Below are positions 28,098 to 38,073 of a stretch of DNA of 64,000 nt, piece by piece (the first letter of the stretch is position 1; each line of letters starts with the position of its first letter). Under the pieces are notes generated by a model. That model was not told the origin of the DNA. It saw only the letters and a list, made by a program, of their open reading frames with translations, and made no database searches. Location of the stretch: positions 1 to 64,000 of the forward strand of contig CANLWS010000008.1 in assembly GCA_947494925.1 (NCBI GenBank), in the 5' to 3' direction. The stretch is from an uncultured Alteromonadaceae bacterium (GTDB lineage Bacteria; Pseudomonadota; Gammaproteobacteria; Enterobacterales; Alteromonadaceae). A program made the position numbers and the translations under genes.

Positions 28098-28415
28098 ATG
28101 AAACAAATACTGCTAATTTTAATCTTCTCTGGCATAAGCACATTCGCTCATGCTGCAGCTCAGATCAATCATTTTGAAGTGAATAACAATATTGTTAAAT
28201 TCATGACATCTGAAGTTAAAGTGCATTCAACACCCACCTGTATCACCCCGGATCTAAGTGAATTTTGGGCTGTTGATATAGATACTTCTGAAGGGCGTGC
28301 AGCATATTCTGTATTGCTTACAGCTATTTCAAACGGACTGACAATTACAGTGCAAACAAGCGATGAGTGCCTTCAAGGTGTTGAACGCGCAGAGTCTGTG
28401 AGTATTCAATTTTGA
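28098..28415 (+). CDS. Secreted shared-domain protein B, domain alone
   Basis: A 105-residue protein: a signal peptide (cleaved near FAHA-AA) and only the shared domain (INHFEVNNNIVKF, PTCITPD, SEGRAAYSVLLTA, SDECLQGVERAE). Both conserved Cys are present and could form a disulphide. The protein stops right where its paralogues switch to their unique tails, so it defines the natural domain boundary. It could be an intact minimal member or one that lost its tail; no stop-riddled tail is visible downstream. Confidence 0.72.
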   Translation: MKQILLILIFSGISTFAHAAAQINHFEVNNNIVKFMTSEVKVHSTPTCITPDLSEFWAVDIDTSEGRAAYSVLLTAISNGLTITVQTSDECLQGVERAESVSIQF

Positions 28416-28468
28416 TTTCATTGTATTCACAACACAAATTGCCCCAAAATAAATCAAGGAATGGACCA

Positions 28469-31192
28469 ATGAAGTTGGCAATGTATTTTCTAAGTAGCCT
28501 AGTTGCAGCCGGCGCCTTCGTTATGCCGGCGCATGCAAACAACAACTGGCTACCAAATGTCGTGGATTACATCAACGGTAAAGCTGCGGATGCATCGGGG
28601 AACCTTCGCGTCCCCGTGAAAAATCAAGATGGCAAATTTTCCATTAGCTGGCCTGATTTTGGTGCGCAAACTTTTGAACTGGAGTTTAAAGAAGCCACTG
28701 ACAACCAGTGGAGCACCTTGTATGTTGGTGAGAGCAATTACTTTATTCACGCTACTTCTTTTATAACGGGTGATTATCAATTCAGGTTAAATTGCTCTGG
28801 ATATTCACAATGCCCGGCAGACGGTTATTTAACTGGCGAAACATCCGTTGTTATCGCTCCCGCCTACGTCAATTCGAGATATAACCCTGAGAACAATGAA
28901 ATAGGTGTTTACTGGGCTGGTCAGTCAAAAGCACAGGGATTTGTATTAGAACAATCTGATGACAATGGTCTTAGTTGGTATGACGTGGCGCCTGAAACCG
29001 GTGTCGTCAGTCATTCCAGTGATGATCACAATGGGCAATTGCATTCCGCAAATGAGGCTACTCTCAATCCCACCAATGCCCCCTCAGCCAAAAGCATAGC
29101 CAGTTTGTCGAAGGCAATCCAATCTGTATCGGCTAAAAATACAGTCGTCTCATCGGGTTATCGATATCGGGTTCGCACCTGTACTGAGAACGCCTGTAGT
29201 GAGTACACTACTTCAAATACACTTAGGGTCGATGATCTGGTGCCTATTTACACTGATCCAGGGTTTGAAGCTGGTGTGACATCTTTTACTGTGTCAGAAG
29301 GTGGTGGTCTAAGTGCACTAACTAATCAGGAACAGATTACTGGTGACAAAAGTCTGCATGTAACCCTTAAAAATTGGGGATACCTTGAGCAAATTCATTG
29401 GTTCTCTTCACCGAAACCGTTAGGCGGGTTGAGTCTGACTGGAAACATGAAACTAACGCAACTAACCCAAGGAAACAAGCTGAGCGTTTATGCCGTTGCC
29501 TACTACGACGGCATAGATAAACGAAATGAGGGTACGCGGTTTGAATTGGATGCTTCGGATGTTTCAGACTCTACGATACACCAACTATTTTCAACACTGT
29601 ATCTGGACAATTCTATTGACGTTAAGTATGTGCGGTACTATGTCAGGCTGATAGGTTCGGGAACAGCTACTTTTGTTCTGGATGACGCACAGTTGTATGA
29701 AGGAACACATATTGGACAAGACTATCCAGTACTGACAAGTTATCTATCCAATTACAGTGGAAACAACAAACTGAGCTGGACAGCATTTTCTTACGTCGGA
29801 GCCCGATTTAACGTCGAATATAAGAATCTGAATAGCGGTATTGGCTGGCAACCATTCTACCGAGGTTCCGAGTTGTCGTTTTCCAGTCCAGAATCTGATC
29901 CTGAGAACAATCCAGCCAATTATTCTGATTTGCTGGATTCGGGAGAATACGTATTTCGAATCGATTGTCGGATTGCTGGTAATGACTGCCCGGATAACTA
30001 TGTTTATGCCTACCTTGTTGTCGCGCGAGAACCAGCCTGGCTTAACACCAATTACAACGTTTCAAACGGATTACTTGGCCTTGCTTGGGCAGAGACTGTT
30101 GCAGCTTATGGCTACTTGATCGAAGAGAAGTTTAACGATGGTGATTGGCTGCCGCTGGAGCCGGGATCTGGAGATAACACTAGAAGTTATCAGGGAAATC
30201 TACTCTACACTGATAATTATACATTATTGAGTGGTCGGACATCGGGTACTTATCAATACAGAGTTCGAGCATGTCGATCCTCAGGGTGCAACGGGCAATG
30301 GCGGGAAGGTGACGCGATTAATATTAATAACGTATCCAGTGTCTTGTCATTTTATGTACCAATTTCAGAGTATGATGGTTTACTGAATACCTACTGGACA
30401 GCTTTTAAACCTCTAGGTCAAAACTATACTGTTGAGCATCGCCTTGATTCTGGAAATTGGGAAGAATGGTACTCTGGCAGTGGCTCGTCTTATACCAATA
30501 ATGAGCCTCTGGCAGAGGGCAATTATCATTTCAGATTAGAGTGTTCTGGTTATTCAGGATGCCCAGCGTCAGGTTACCTTGAGTCGTTCTCTTTAGTTGC
30601 GCCCAAACCGGCGTTTTTGTATGCAACCTATAATGAATCAACTTTTGAAGTCGATCTCAATTGGTCTTCCACTGTATCGGCCTATGGCTATGTGCTTGAA
30701 AGACAAATTAGTGATGGCGTTTGGGAAGTGTTAACACCGCAAGCTGGAGAACCATCAAGAATTCATGGTGGAAACAATTTGTTTACTGCAACCAGCACCA
30801 GTCTTGCGGTTATCAAATCGGGTATTCATCGATATAGAGTGAAAGCATGTCGCTCCAGCCGCTGTGGTTCAGAATATGCTACAGCGCTGCTTGATTTAGA
30901 TTTAACTGCAATTGTGGAATGGAAATTCCCAATAGTCTCAGTTGGTCAGGCAAACGAGCTACTCTGGCCATCTGCAATAGTATCAAACTGTGTGTCGTTA
31001 GATGCCAGCCCAATCACGTTGACTCCCAATGAAAACGGTGAACAGATAGGGAAACTCTATCTGCCAGAGACTAATAGGCAAACGCGCTGGAGTTGCACTG
31101 GCCTCAATAATGAGCCACTTGGTGAATTTGTTGCGCCTGTGAGCATAGAGAAACTTTCCGCTCCAGAAGGCCTAGCGGTTAGTGAACATTAA
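28469..31192 (+). CDS. Large secreted protein with three tandem FN3-like pairs
   Basis: A protein of 907 residues from the ATG at 28469, which has an AAGGA ribosome site and a signal peptide ending MPAHA. It holds three copies of a unit of about 200-240 residues. The first module of each has the pattern TYW/SWxxF..., a (Q/H)FR(L/I)(N/D/E)C step and GCP/QCPA. The second ends YRYRVR(A/T)C with xxCxxx. The Cys pairs (CSGYSQCP, CRIAGNDCP, CSGYSGCP) are spaced alike. Between copies one and two a galactose-binding-like beta sandwich sits at about residues 260-410 (PGFEAGVTSF, FVLDDAQLYEG). Such arrays are typical of surface adhesins or spacers. The gene lies inside the shared-domain family cluster, which hints at a joint role. 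No toxin or enzyme domain is seen. Confidence 0.78.
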   Translation: MKLAMYFLSSLVAAGAFVMPAHANNNWLPNVVDYINGKAADASGNLRVPVKNQDGKFSISWPDFGAQTFELEFKEATDNQWSTLYVGESNYFIHATSFITGDYQFRLNCSGYSQCPADGYLTGETSVVIAPAYVNSRYNPENNEIGVYWAGQSKAQGFVLEQSDDNGLSWYDVAPETGVVSHSSDDHNGQLHSANEATLNPTNAPSAKSIASLSKAIQSVSAKNTVVSSGYRYRVRTCTENACSEYTTSNTLRVDDLVPIYTDPGFEAGVTSFTVSEGGGLSALTNQEQITGDKSLHVTLKNWGYLEQIHWFSSPKPLGGLSLTGNMKLTQLTQGNKLSVYAVAYYDGIDKRNEGTRFELDASDVSDSTIHQLFSTLYLDNSIDVKYVRYYVRLIGSGTATFVLDDAQLYEGTHIGQDYPVLTSYLSNYSGNNKLSWTAFSYVGARFNVEYKNLNSGIGWQPFYRGSELSFSSPESDPENNPANYSDLLDSGEYVFRIDCRIAGNDCPDNYVYAYLVVAREPAWLNTNYNVSNGLLGLAWAETVAAYGYLIEEKFNDGDWLPLEPGSGDNTRSYQGNLLYTDNYTLLSGRTSGTYQYRVRACRSSGCNGQWREGDAININNVSSVLSFYVPISEYDGLLNTYWTAFKPLGQNYTVEHRLDSGNWEEWYSGSGSSYTNNEPLAEGNYHFRLECSGYSGCPASGYLESFSLVAPKPAFLYATYNESTFEVDLNWSSTVSAYGYVLERQISDGVWEVLTPQAGEPSRIHGGNNLFTATSTSLAVIKSGIHRYRVKACRSSRCGSEYATALLDLDLTAIVEWKFPIVSVGQANELLWPSAIVSNCVSLDASPITLTPNENGEQIGKLYLPETNRQTRWSCTGLNNEPLGEFVAPVSIEKLSAPEGLAVSEH

Positions 31193-31228
31193 TTAAATGG
31201 AATATAGAAGTAATTGAGGGTTCTAAAT

Positions 31229-31828
31229 ATGAAAAAGTGCTTAGGAACAATCAGCGCATTATTAGTGACTGCCAATGTGTGGGCAGGCGGTGAAATCAAT
31301 CACCTGGATGTGAATGACGGTATAGTCGTGTTCGGTACCAGCGAAGCAAAAACAGCTACATCACCCACTTGTACAGCCGCTGAACAAGCAGATAAATGGG
31401 CCGTTTCTATAAACTCTGAATCAGGCCGGGCGATTTATTCCTTGCTGATGACGGCTATGGTCACCAACAGAACCGTTACTGTTGTGAGTGCCGCAGATTG
31501 CGCCGATGCCGAAGGTATTGAGCGCGCTCTCGGAGTTAATCTTGAAGTCAATGTTACTGACGTCCCGACAACAGTTGAAATGAAGACGTTTTACAAACCT
31601 GTTGCTTACGGGGTATTTGGATATAGCAGCGGGTATTATTGTCAGGTAACAAGCACATTAAAAGATGAATCAGGTACGCCTTATCTTTATAGAAGTGGCA
31701 GTAGTTGCGCTTGTCAGGCTGATAGTAAACTTGTTTATGTGGGCGGCAGATCCACTAATTCTAGTGCTACTAGATACGAAAAATATGTTCAATGTGTGAT
31801 CGAGACTGACTCAGGTGTTGATTCTTAG
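31229..31828 (+). CDS. Secreted shared-domain protein C with Cys-rich tail
   Basis: A protein of 199 residues from the ATG at 31229 (TGAGGG ribosome site). The signal peptide ends NVWA and the shared domain runs to about residue 105 (INHLDVNDGIVVFGTSE, SPTCTAAEQADKWA, ESGRAIYSLLMTA, ADCADAEGIERA). The tail of about 95 residues is unlike those of its paralogues and has four Cys (YYCQV, SSCACQA, VQCVI). The head is nearly identical in DNA to that of the next gene, showing a recent duplication. It follows the large FN3-like gene by 36 bases. Confidence 0.78.
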   Translation: MKKCLGTISALLVTANVWAGGEINHLDVNDGIVVFGTSEAKTATSPTCTAAEQADKWAVSINSESGRAIYSLLMTAMVTNRTVTVVSAADCADAEGIERALGVNLEVNVTDVPTTVEMKTFYKPVAYGVFGYSSGYYCQVTSTLKDESGTPYLYRSGSSCACQADSKLVYVGGRSTNSSATRYEKYVQCVIETDSGVDS

Positions 31829-31886
31829 TGTATGGGTGGTTTGAGTCAGGCATTAATTAAAAGCTTGCTTTGACTAGAGGAAAAAA

Positions 31887-32576
31887 ATGAATAAATGGTT
31901 AGGAACAATCAGCGCATTATTAGTGACTGCAAATGTATGGGCTGGTGGTGAAATCAATCACCTGGATGTGAATGACGGTATTGTGGTGTTCGCGACAAGC
32001 GAAACGAAAACGGGTGCGTCTCCAACCTGCATGGCAACAGACCAAGCAGACAAGTGGGCCATTTCTATAAACTCTGAATCGGGGCGAGCGATCTATTCTT
32101 TGCTGATGACAGCCATGGTCACAAAAATGACGATAAATGTAGAAAGCGCAGACGATTGTGCTGACGCAGAAGGATTTGAAAGGGCCAAGCGCGTTTGGTT
32201 AAACCCTGCTATTGCTGCTGGAGAAAGTGCGTCTCTGAGATTGGCCCCAGATCTCACTTATGAAGGAAATTCCGCGAGGACGATAAGCAATTTGAATACA
32301 ACATCAGAACTTACTCCTGTACTTGAATTGACTGGGAAACAGGTCGTGCAAACCATCTTATTGGCAGGTTTGACGAGAGAAAATGTAAAAGTCAGACTAA
32401 CGATTGATAGTGAAGTGATTTGGGACTACGAAGCAGAACATAGTGGAAACATCTGGTTATTGGGCAATCCTGACTATAATGAAAACGTTTATGTTGAAGA
32501 ATCGATGCTGTTAGAGGTGCAAATGCAATCAGATCCCTCTATTAACGTTTCTTACCGTACCCGCCCTATTAAATAA
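31887..32576 (+). CDS. Secreted shared-domain protein D with beta-rich tail
   Basis: A 229-residue protein with an AGAGGAAAAAA ribosome site. The first 105 residues repeat the head of protein C almost exactly (GTISALLVTANVWAGGEINH in both), with the two conserved Cys. The tail of about 120 residues has no Cys and looks beta-rich (LELTGKQVVQTILLAGL, VKVRLTIDSEVIWDYE). Sharp identity in the head with none in the tail indicates tail replacement after duplication. It is the last gene before the ribosomal operon. Function unknown. Confidence 0.78.
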   Translation: MNKWLGTISALLVTANVWAGGEINHLDVNDGIVVFATSETKTGASPTCMATDQADKWAISINSESGRAIYSLLMTAMVTKMTINVESADDCADAEGFERAKRVWLNPAIAAGESASLRLAPDLTYEGNSARTISNLNTTSELTPVLELTGKQVVQTILLAGLTRENVKVRLTIDSEVIWDYEAEHSGNIWLLGNPDYNENVYVEESMLLEVQMQSDPSINVSYRTRPIK

Positions 32577-32593
32577 AAACTAGACGCAATGAG

Positions 32594-32624
32594 GTGGCCG
32601 TTCCGATTAAAAGCTTTCGGCCAC
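32594..32624. terminator. Possible terminator hairpin after the shared-domain cluster
   Basis: Perfect 7-bp inverted repeat GTGGCCG and CGGCCAC around a 17-base loop, just past the last secreted gene. There is no T tract, so it may be a weak or factor-dependent terminator or simply a stabilising hairpin. Confidence 0.35.
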
Positions 32625-32672
32625 GTCCTCCAACTTATTTCCAAATAGTTACCTTTAAATCTCATCTACCTG

Positions 32673-32700
32673 TTGCATTACTATCCAATCTAGGTATAAT
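32673..32700 (+). promoter_or_regulatory. Sigma70 promoter of the S10 operon
   Basis: TTGCAT (32673-32678) and a perfect TATAAT (32695-32700) with a 16-base spacer. Transcription should start near 32707, giving a leader of about 179 bases, close to the 172 bases of the E. coli S10 leader. Confidence 0.75.
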
Positions 32701-32706
32701 TCGCGC

Positions 32707-33197
<491 letters not shown>

Positions 33198-33215
33198 CAA
33201 GAGAGGGTTTTAACA

Positions 33216-33854
33216 ATGGCGATTGGTCTTATCGGTCGTAAAGTAGGTATGACGCGTATCTTCACTGATGAAGGTGTGTCGATTCCTGTGACTGTTATAG
33301 AAGCGACCCCAAACCGTGTTACTCAGTTACGCACTGAAGAAACAGATGGGTATCGCGCGCTACAAGTAACCGCTGGCGATAAAAAAGCGAACCGCGTTAA
33401 TAAAGCTGCAGCAGGTCATTTTGCTAAAGCTGGCGTGGAAGCTGGCCGTGGTTTATGGGAGTTCCGTTTAGACGGCAACGAAGGCGAAGGCATTGAAGTA
33501 GGCAGTGAAATCACTGTTGAGATCTTTGCCGACGGCGCAAAAGTTGACGTAGCTGGAACTTCAAAAGGTAAAGGTTTTCAAGGTGCTATCAAACGTTGGA
33601 ACTTCAGTTCACAACGTATGACTCACGGTAACTCTTTGTCTCACCGTGCTCCTGGTTCAATTGGTCAAAACCAATCACCAGGTAAAGTTTTCAAAGGTAA
33701 GAAAATGGCTGGCCAAATGGGCAACAAAACAGTCACAACCCAATCTTTGGAAGTTGTACGCGTTGATGCAGAGAATAACCTTCTTTTAGTCAAAGGTGCC
33801 GTACCTGGCGCTACAGGCGGCGATGTAATCGTTAAGCCTGCAGTTAAAGCGTAA
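33216..33854 (+). CDS. rplC: 50S ribosomal protein L3
   Basis: 212 residues, usual bacterial length. It begins [16 protein letters not shown] and contains the conserved [17 protein letters not shown] loop that reaches the peptidyl-transferase centre. The Gln in GQNQ is the residue methylated by PrmB in E. coli. It lies 18 bases after rpsJ with a GAGAGGG ribosome site. Confidence 0.98.
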   Translation: MAIGLIGRKVGMTRIFTDEGVSIPVTVIEATPNRVTQLRTEETDGYRALQVTAGDKKANRVNKAAAGHFAKAGVEAGRGLWEFRLDGNEGEGIEVGSEITVEIFADGAKVDVAGTSKGKGFQGAIKRWNFSSQRMTHGNSLSHRAPGSIGQNQSPGKVFKGKKMAGQMGNKTVTTQSLEVVRVDAENNLLLVKGAVPGATGGDVIVKPAVKA

Positions 33855-33872
33855 CGTCTGGGGAGTTAAGTG

Positions 33873-34478
33873 ATGGAATTAGTATTGAAAGACGCCAAAG
33901 GCGGTCTTGAAGTATCCGAAGCGACCTTTGGACGTGATTTTAACGAAGCACTAGTACACCAAGTAGTAGTGGCTTACGGTGCAGGAGCTCGTCAGGGTTC
34001 TAAAGCACAAAAAACACGCTCAGAAGTTCGTGGTGGCGGCAAGAAGCCTTGGCGTCAAAAAGGTACTGGCCGTGCACGTGCCGGTACAATCCGTAGCCCG
34101 ATTTTTGTTGGTGGCGGACGCGCATTTGCAGCTAAGCCTCAGGATCACAGCCAAAAAGTAAACAAGAAGATGTACCGTGGAGCTATCCGTAGCATCCTAT
34201 CTGAATTGGTACGTCAGGAACGTTTGATTGTGGTTGAAAAATTCGGTGTTGAAGGACCTAAAACGAAAGCACTTGTTGCCAAGCTTAATGAGCTTGAGTT
34301 AAACGACGTGTTAATCGTGACGTCTGAAGTAGAAGAGAACTTGTTCTTGGCTGCTCGCAACTTGTACAAAGTTGACGTTCGCGACGTTCAGGGTATCGAC
34401 CCAGTTAGCTTGATTGCATTTGAAAAAGTGTTAATGACTGCTGACGCAGTGAAACAGCTAGAGGAGTCCTTAGCATGA
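33873..34478 (+). CDS. rplD: 50S ribosomal protein L4
   Basis: 201 residues from the ATG at 33873; a GTG one codon earlier is in frame but less likely. The extended loop that lines the exit tunnel is present ([19 protein letters not shown]). L4 is also the likely autogenous repressor of this operon, acting on the leader hairpin before rpsJ. The stop overlaps the rplW start by 4 bases. Confidence 0.98.
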   Translation: MELVLKDAKGGLEVSEATFGRDFNEALVHQVVVAYGAGARQGSKAQKTRSEVRGGGKKPWRQKGTGRARAGTIRSPIFVGGGRAFAAKPQDHSQKVNKKMYRGAIRSILSELVRQERLIVVEKFGVEGPKTKALVAKLNELELNDVLIVTSEVEENLFLAARNLYKVDVRDVQGIDPVSLIAFEKVLMTADAVKQLEESLA

Positions 34479-34777
34479 TCTCTGAAGAGCGTTTGTTAAA
34501 GGTGCTTCTTGCACCACATGTTTCAGAAAAATCAACCATGGCTGCTGAAGGCAACAACACTGTTGTATTCAAAGTCGTGAAAGACGCGAGCAAAGCTGAA
34601 ATAAAAGCTGCTGTTGAAAAACTTTTCGAAGTTGAAGTAAACAATGTTCGTACGTTGAACGTGAAGGGTAAAACCAAGCGTCACGGTCAGTCTTTCGGTA
34701 AACGTAGCGACTGGAAAAAAGCATATGTTGTGCTTAAAGAAGGTCAGGACATCGACTTTGTCGGTGGCGAAGCGTAA
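34475..34777 (+). CDS. rplW: 50S ribosomal protein L23
   Basis: 100 residues, typical length. It begins [20 protein letters not shown], and the loop [12 protein letters not shown] matches the family. L23 lies at the tunnel exit and docks trigger factor and the signal recognition particle. The ATGA overlap with rplD implies translational coupling. Confidence 0.98.
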   Translation: MISEERLLKVLLAPHVSEKSTMAAEGNNTVVFKVVKDASKAEIKAAVEKLFEVEVNNVRTLNVKGKTKRHGQSFGKRSDWKKAYVVLKEGQDIDFVGGEA

Positions 34778-34788
34778 GGGGATTAGAC

Positions 34789-35613
34789 ATGCCATTATTA
34801 AAAGCTAAGCCGACTTCTGCTGGTCGTCGTCACGTAGTACAGGTTATTAACCCTGACCTACACAAAGGCGCACCTCATGCACCTTTGCTAGAGAAAAACA
34901 GCAAGTCTGGTGGTCGTAACAACAATGGTCGCATTACTGTGCGTCACATTGGTGGTGGCCACAAGCAGCATTACCGTATCATCGACTTCAAACGTAACAA
35001 AGACGGCATTCCAGCCAAAATTGAACGTTTGGAATACGATCCTAACCGCTCTTCTAACATCGCTTTGGTGTTGTATGCAGACGGTGAGCGTCGTTACATT
35101 TTAGCGCCTAAAGGTGCTAAAGCTGGTGATGCAATCCAATCAGGTTCAGATGCGCCAATCAAAGCGGGTAACGCTATGCCAATGCGCAATATCCCAGTGG
35201 GCTCTACCGTTCACGCTATTGAGATGAAGCCTGGTAAAGGAGCACAGATTGCACGTTCTGCTGGTGCTTACGCACAAATCCTGGCTCGCGCCGAAGGTTA
35301 TGTAACTCTTCGTTTGCGTTCTGGTGAAGTTCGTAAAGTATTGGCTGATTGCCGCGCCACTATTGGTGAAGTCGGTAATGCAGAACATATGCTTCGTTCA
35401 TTGGGTAAAGCCGGTGCAACTCGTTGGCGTGGTATTCGTCCAACAGTTCGTGGTGTCGCAATGAACCCAGTAGATCACCCGCACGGTGGTGGTGAAGGTC
35501 GTACCTCTGGTGGCCGTCATCCAGTAACACCTTGGGGTGTACCAACTAAGGGTAAGAAAACCCGTAGTAACAAGCGTACTGATAAACTTATCGTACGTCG
35601 TCGTAACAAGTAA
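34789..35613 (+). CDS. rplB: 50S ribosomal protein L2
   Basis: 274 residues. It has the conserved C-terminal [20 protein letters not shown], whose His is important at the peptidyl-transferase region, and the basic tail [17 protein letters not shown]2 is needed for subunit joining and peptide-bond formation. Spacing of 11 bases after rplW. Confidence 0.98.
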   Translation: MPLLKAKPTSAGRRHVVQVINPDLHKGAPHAPLLEKNSKSGGRNNNGRITVRHIGGGHKQHYRIIDFKRNKDGIPAKIERLEYDPNRSSNIALVLYADGERRYILAPKGAKAGDAIQSGSDAPIKAGNAMPMRNIPVGSTVHAIEMKPGKGAQIARSAGAYAQILARAEGYVTLRLRSGEVRKVLADCRATIGEVGNAEHMLRSLGKAGATRWRGIRPTVRGVAMNPVDHPHGGGEGRTSGGRHPVTPWGVPTKGKKTRSNKRTDKLIVRRRNK

Positions 35614-35628
35614 AAGCGAGGATTCACC

Positions 35629-35904
35629 ATGCCACGTTCTCTCAAGAAGGGTCCATTCATTGACCTACACTTGCTGAAGAAGGTAGAGGCTGCAGTGGAA
35701 AAGGGCGAAAAGAGACCAATTAAAACTTGGTCACGTCGCTCCATGATCATCCCAGATATGATTGGGTTGACCATTGCGGTCCATAACGGTCGCCAGCACG
35801 TACCTGTTTTCGTTTCTGACGAAATGGTTGGCCATAAGTTGGGCGAATTTGCGCCAACGCGTACTTACCGCGGCCATGTCGCGGATAAGAAAGCGAAGAG
35901 ATAA
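35629..35904 (+). CDS. rpsS: 30S ribosomal protein S19
   Basis: 91 residues, starting [20 protein letters not shown] and with the conserved [14 protein letters not shown] and [17 protein letters not shown]19 pairs with S13 in the head of the small subunit. A GAGG ribosome site precedes it. Confidence 0.98.
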   Translation: MPRSLKKGPFIDLHLLKKVEAAVEKGEKRPIKTWSRRSMIIPDMIGLTIAVHNGRQHVPVFVSDEMVGHKLGEFAPTRTYRGHVADKKAKR

Positions 35905-35915
35905 GGGGATAAATA

Positions 35916-36245
35916 ATGGAAGCATTAGCTAAACATCGTTTTGCCCGTTCTTCGGCTCAAAAAGCACGCTTGGTTGCAGATCAAATTCGCGGTTTACACG
36001 TTGAAAAAGCACTGGAAGTTCTGGCTTACAGCCCGAAGAAAAGTGCCGCTCTAATTAAGAAAGTATTAGAGTCAGCGATTGCGAACGCTGAACACAACGA
36101 AGGCGCAGACATCGATGAGTTGACTGTTGCTAAAATCTTCGTTGACGAAGGCCCAACAATGAAGCGTATCAAGCCACGAGCCAAAGGCCGAGCTGATCGT
36201 ATATTCAAACGCAGCAGTCATATTACTGTTGTAGTAGCGGATTAG
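35916..36245 (+). CDS. rplV: 50S ribosomal protein L22
   Basis: 109 residues, with [20 protein letters not shown] at the start and the tunnel-lining hairpin ([18 protein letters not shown]). L22 and L4 form the narrow part of the exit tunnel where macrolides bind; the loop looks wild-type. Spacing 11 bases from rpsS with an AAGGGG site. Confidence 0.98.
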   Translation: MEALAKHRFARSSAQKARLVADQIRGLHVEKALEVLAYSPKKSAALIKKVLESAIANAEHNEGADIDELTVAKIFVDEGPTMKRIKPRAKGRADRIFKRSSHITVVVAD

Positions 36246-36254
36246 GAGTAGAAA

Positions 36255-36956
36255 ATGGGACAGAAGGTACATCCTACAGGCATACGCCTGGGTATCAGTA
36301 AGCCATGGACATCTACCTGGTATGCTAATACTGCAGAATATGCGGATAACCTGTTCAATGATCATCAAGTACGTCAGTATTTGACCAAAGAACTTAAGAG
36401 CGCATCTTTGTCTAAAATCGTTATCGAACGTCCAGCTAAGAGTATTCGTGTGACTATTCACACTGCTCGTCCTGGTGTTGTTATCGGTAAGAAAGGTGAA
36501 GATGTAGAGAAGCTTCGCAAGTATATTTCTAAGCTAGCCGGTGTGCCAGCTCAGATCAATATTGCTGAAGTTCGTAAACCTGAACTAGATGGCCAGCTAG
36601 TCGCTGACAGCATCTCTAGCCAGTTGGAACGTCGTGTTATGTTCCGTCGCGCTATGAAACGTGCTGTACAAAACGCAATGCGTTTAGGTGCTAAAGGTAT
36701 CAAGGTTGAAGTAAGCGGTCGTTTGGGCGGAGCAGAGATTGCACGTTCAGAATGGTATCGTGAAGGTCGTGTACCACTACACACTTTCCGTGCTGATATC
36801 GACTACGCTACATCTGAAGCTTTGACTCAATACGGTATCATCGGCGTTAAAGTTTGGATCTTCAAAGGTGAAGTATTGGGCGGATTGCCTCTTACACAAG
36901 AGCAACCAGCTCCAGCACCTAAGAAGAAAGGCCGTTCTGCTAAGCGTGAGGGCTAA
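36255..36956 (+). CDS. rpsC: 30S ribosomal protein S3
   Basis: 233 residues: [18 protein letters not shown] at the start, a KH domain with [17 protein letters not shown], and the C-terminal domain ([18 protein letters not shown]). S3 helps form the mRNA entry site and has helicase activity there. The tail is the usual basic, Pro/Lys-rich extension. Confidence 0.98.
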   Translation: MGQKVHPTGIRLGISKPWTSTWYANTAEYADNLFNDHQVRQYLTKELKSASLSKIVIERPAKSIRVTIHTARPGVVIGKKGEDVEKLRKYISKLAGVPAQINIAEVRKPELDGQLVADSISSQLERRVMFRRAMKRAVQNAMRLGAKGIKVEVSGRLGGAEIARSEWYREGRVPLHTFRADIDYATSEALTQYGIIGVKVWIFKGEVLGGLPLTQEQPAPAPKKKGRSAKREG

Positions 36957-36958
36957 TT

Positions 36959-37372
36959 ATGTTACAACCTAAACGTATGAAGTTCCGCAAAATGCACAAA
37001 GGCCGCAACCGCGGTATGGCAGTTGCGGGCGGAAAAGTTAGCTTCGGAACTTATGGTTTGAAAGCTATTGGCCGTGGTCGTATGACTGCCCGCCAAATCG
37101 AAGCAGCCCGTCGTGCTATGACGCGTGCCGTTAAACGTCAAGGTAAAATTTGGATTCGAGTTTTCCCTGACAAGCCAATTACTGAGAAGCCTCTAGAAGT
37201 GCGTCAAGGTAAAGGTAAAGGTAACGTTGAGTACTGGGTATGCCAAATTCAGCCAGGTCGTGTTCTTTATGAAATGGAAGGTGTTCCAGAAGAATTGGCA
37301 CGCGAAGCGTTTGAATTGGCAGCGGCTAAATTGCCATTTAAAACAACCTTTGTAACTCGGACGGTGATGTAA
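36959..37372 (+). CDS. rplP: 50S ribosomal protein L16
   Basis: 137 residues, starting [19 protein letters not shown]; the conserved [20 protein letters not shown] and the Arg hydroxylated in some bacteria (near [10 protein letters not shown]) are present. L16 helps position A-site tRNA. It starts 2 bases after rpsC and its stop shares one base with the rpmC start. Confidence 0.98.
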   Translation: MLQPKRMKFRKMHKGRNRGMAVAGGKVSFGTYGLKAIGRGRMTARQIEAARRAMTRAVKRQGKIWIRVFPDKPITEKPLEVRQGKGKGNVEYWVCQIQPGRVLYEMEGVPEELAREAFELAAAKLPFKTTFVTRTVM

Positions 37373-37563
37373 TGAATACGACAGAACTGAAAGAAAAAAA
37401 CGTTGAAGAATTGAACGAAGAGCTGTTAAACCTGCTTCGCGAACAATTCAATCTGCGTATGCAGCACAGCACTGGCCAGTTGGAAAAAACTGACCAATTG
37501 CGTAAAGTGCGTCGTAACATCGCGCGTGTTAAAACCATTCTGACTGAAAAGGCTGATGCATAA
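37372..37563 (+). CDS. rpmC: 50S ribosomal protein L29
   Basis: 63 residues, typical of L29: a two-helix hairpin with [17 protein letters not shown] and [12 protein letters not shown]. It lies near the tunnel exit beside L23. It overlaps both neighbours by one base (TAATG type). Confidence 0.97.
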   Translation: MNTTELKEKNVEELNEELLNLLREQFNLRMQHSTGQLEKTDQLRKVRRNIARVKTILTEKADA

Positions 37564-37814
37564 TGACTGAACAAACAGTTCGTACAGTACAGGGTCGTGT
37601 GGTTAGCAATAAAATGGATAAAACCATTACTATTGCAGTAGAGCGTAAAGTGAAGCACCCAATCTACGGGAAATTCATCAAACGTACTACTAAGCTACAC
37701 GCTCACGACGAGACTAACCAATGCAACGAAGGTGACGTAGTAACAATACGTGAATGTCGCCCTCTTTCTAAGTCTAAGACTTGGATGCTGGTAGACGTCG
37801 TTACTAAAGCTTAA
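37563..37814 (+). CDS. rpsQ: 30S ribosomal protein S17
   Basis: 83 residues, with the conserved [20 protein letters not shown] and [21 protein letters not shown]17 is an early-assembly protein of the small subunit. It is the last gene of the operon, followed by a strong terminator; rplN, which commonly follows in the spc operon, is not in the window. Confidence 0.98.
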   Translation: MTEQTVRTVQGRVVSNKMDKTITIAVERKVKHPIYGKFIKRTTKLHAHDETNQCNEGDVVTIRECRPLSKSKTWMLVDVVTKA

Positions 37815-37835
37815 TTAAGTTTTAGAGCAAAATTG

Positions 37836-37870
37836 AAAAGGTGCTTCTCGCAAGAGAAGCGCCTTTTTTA
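37836..37870 (+). terminator. Rho-independent terminator of the S10 operon
   Basis: A stem of AGGTGCTTCTC and GAGAAGCGCCT with one G-U pair and a GCAA tetraloop, followed by a run of T. It closes the operon right after rpsQ. Confidence 0.93.
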
Positions 37871-38073
37871 TTGAATTTAAACCGCCAAAAATAATCGTAT
37901 CTCCAACCTATAACCTGTCCAATAATTTTACAAGATTAACATCATGCTAACAATTGAATAGCTTAACTTATTGAAATTAATAGTTAAAATAATATGGCTT
38001 TTATATTGCTTGTCTCCTTTGTGCTTAAAAGCACACGGAAATGGAATTAACTAATAATAAAAGAAGTAGCTGT

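Noticed and set aside
35146-35774. Long minus-strand frames inside rplB and rpsS
   Set aside because: They are antisense shadows of strongly conserved ribosomal genes and have no start signals.
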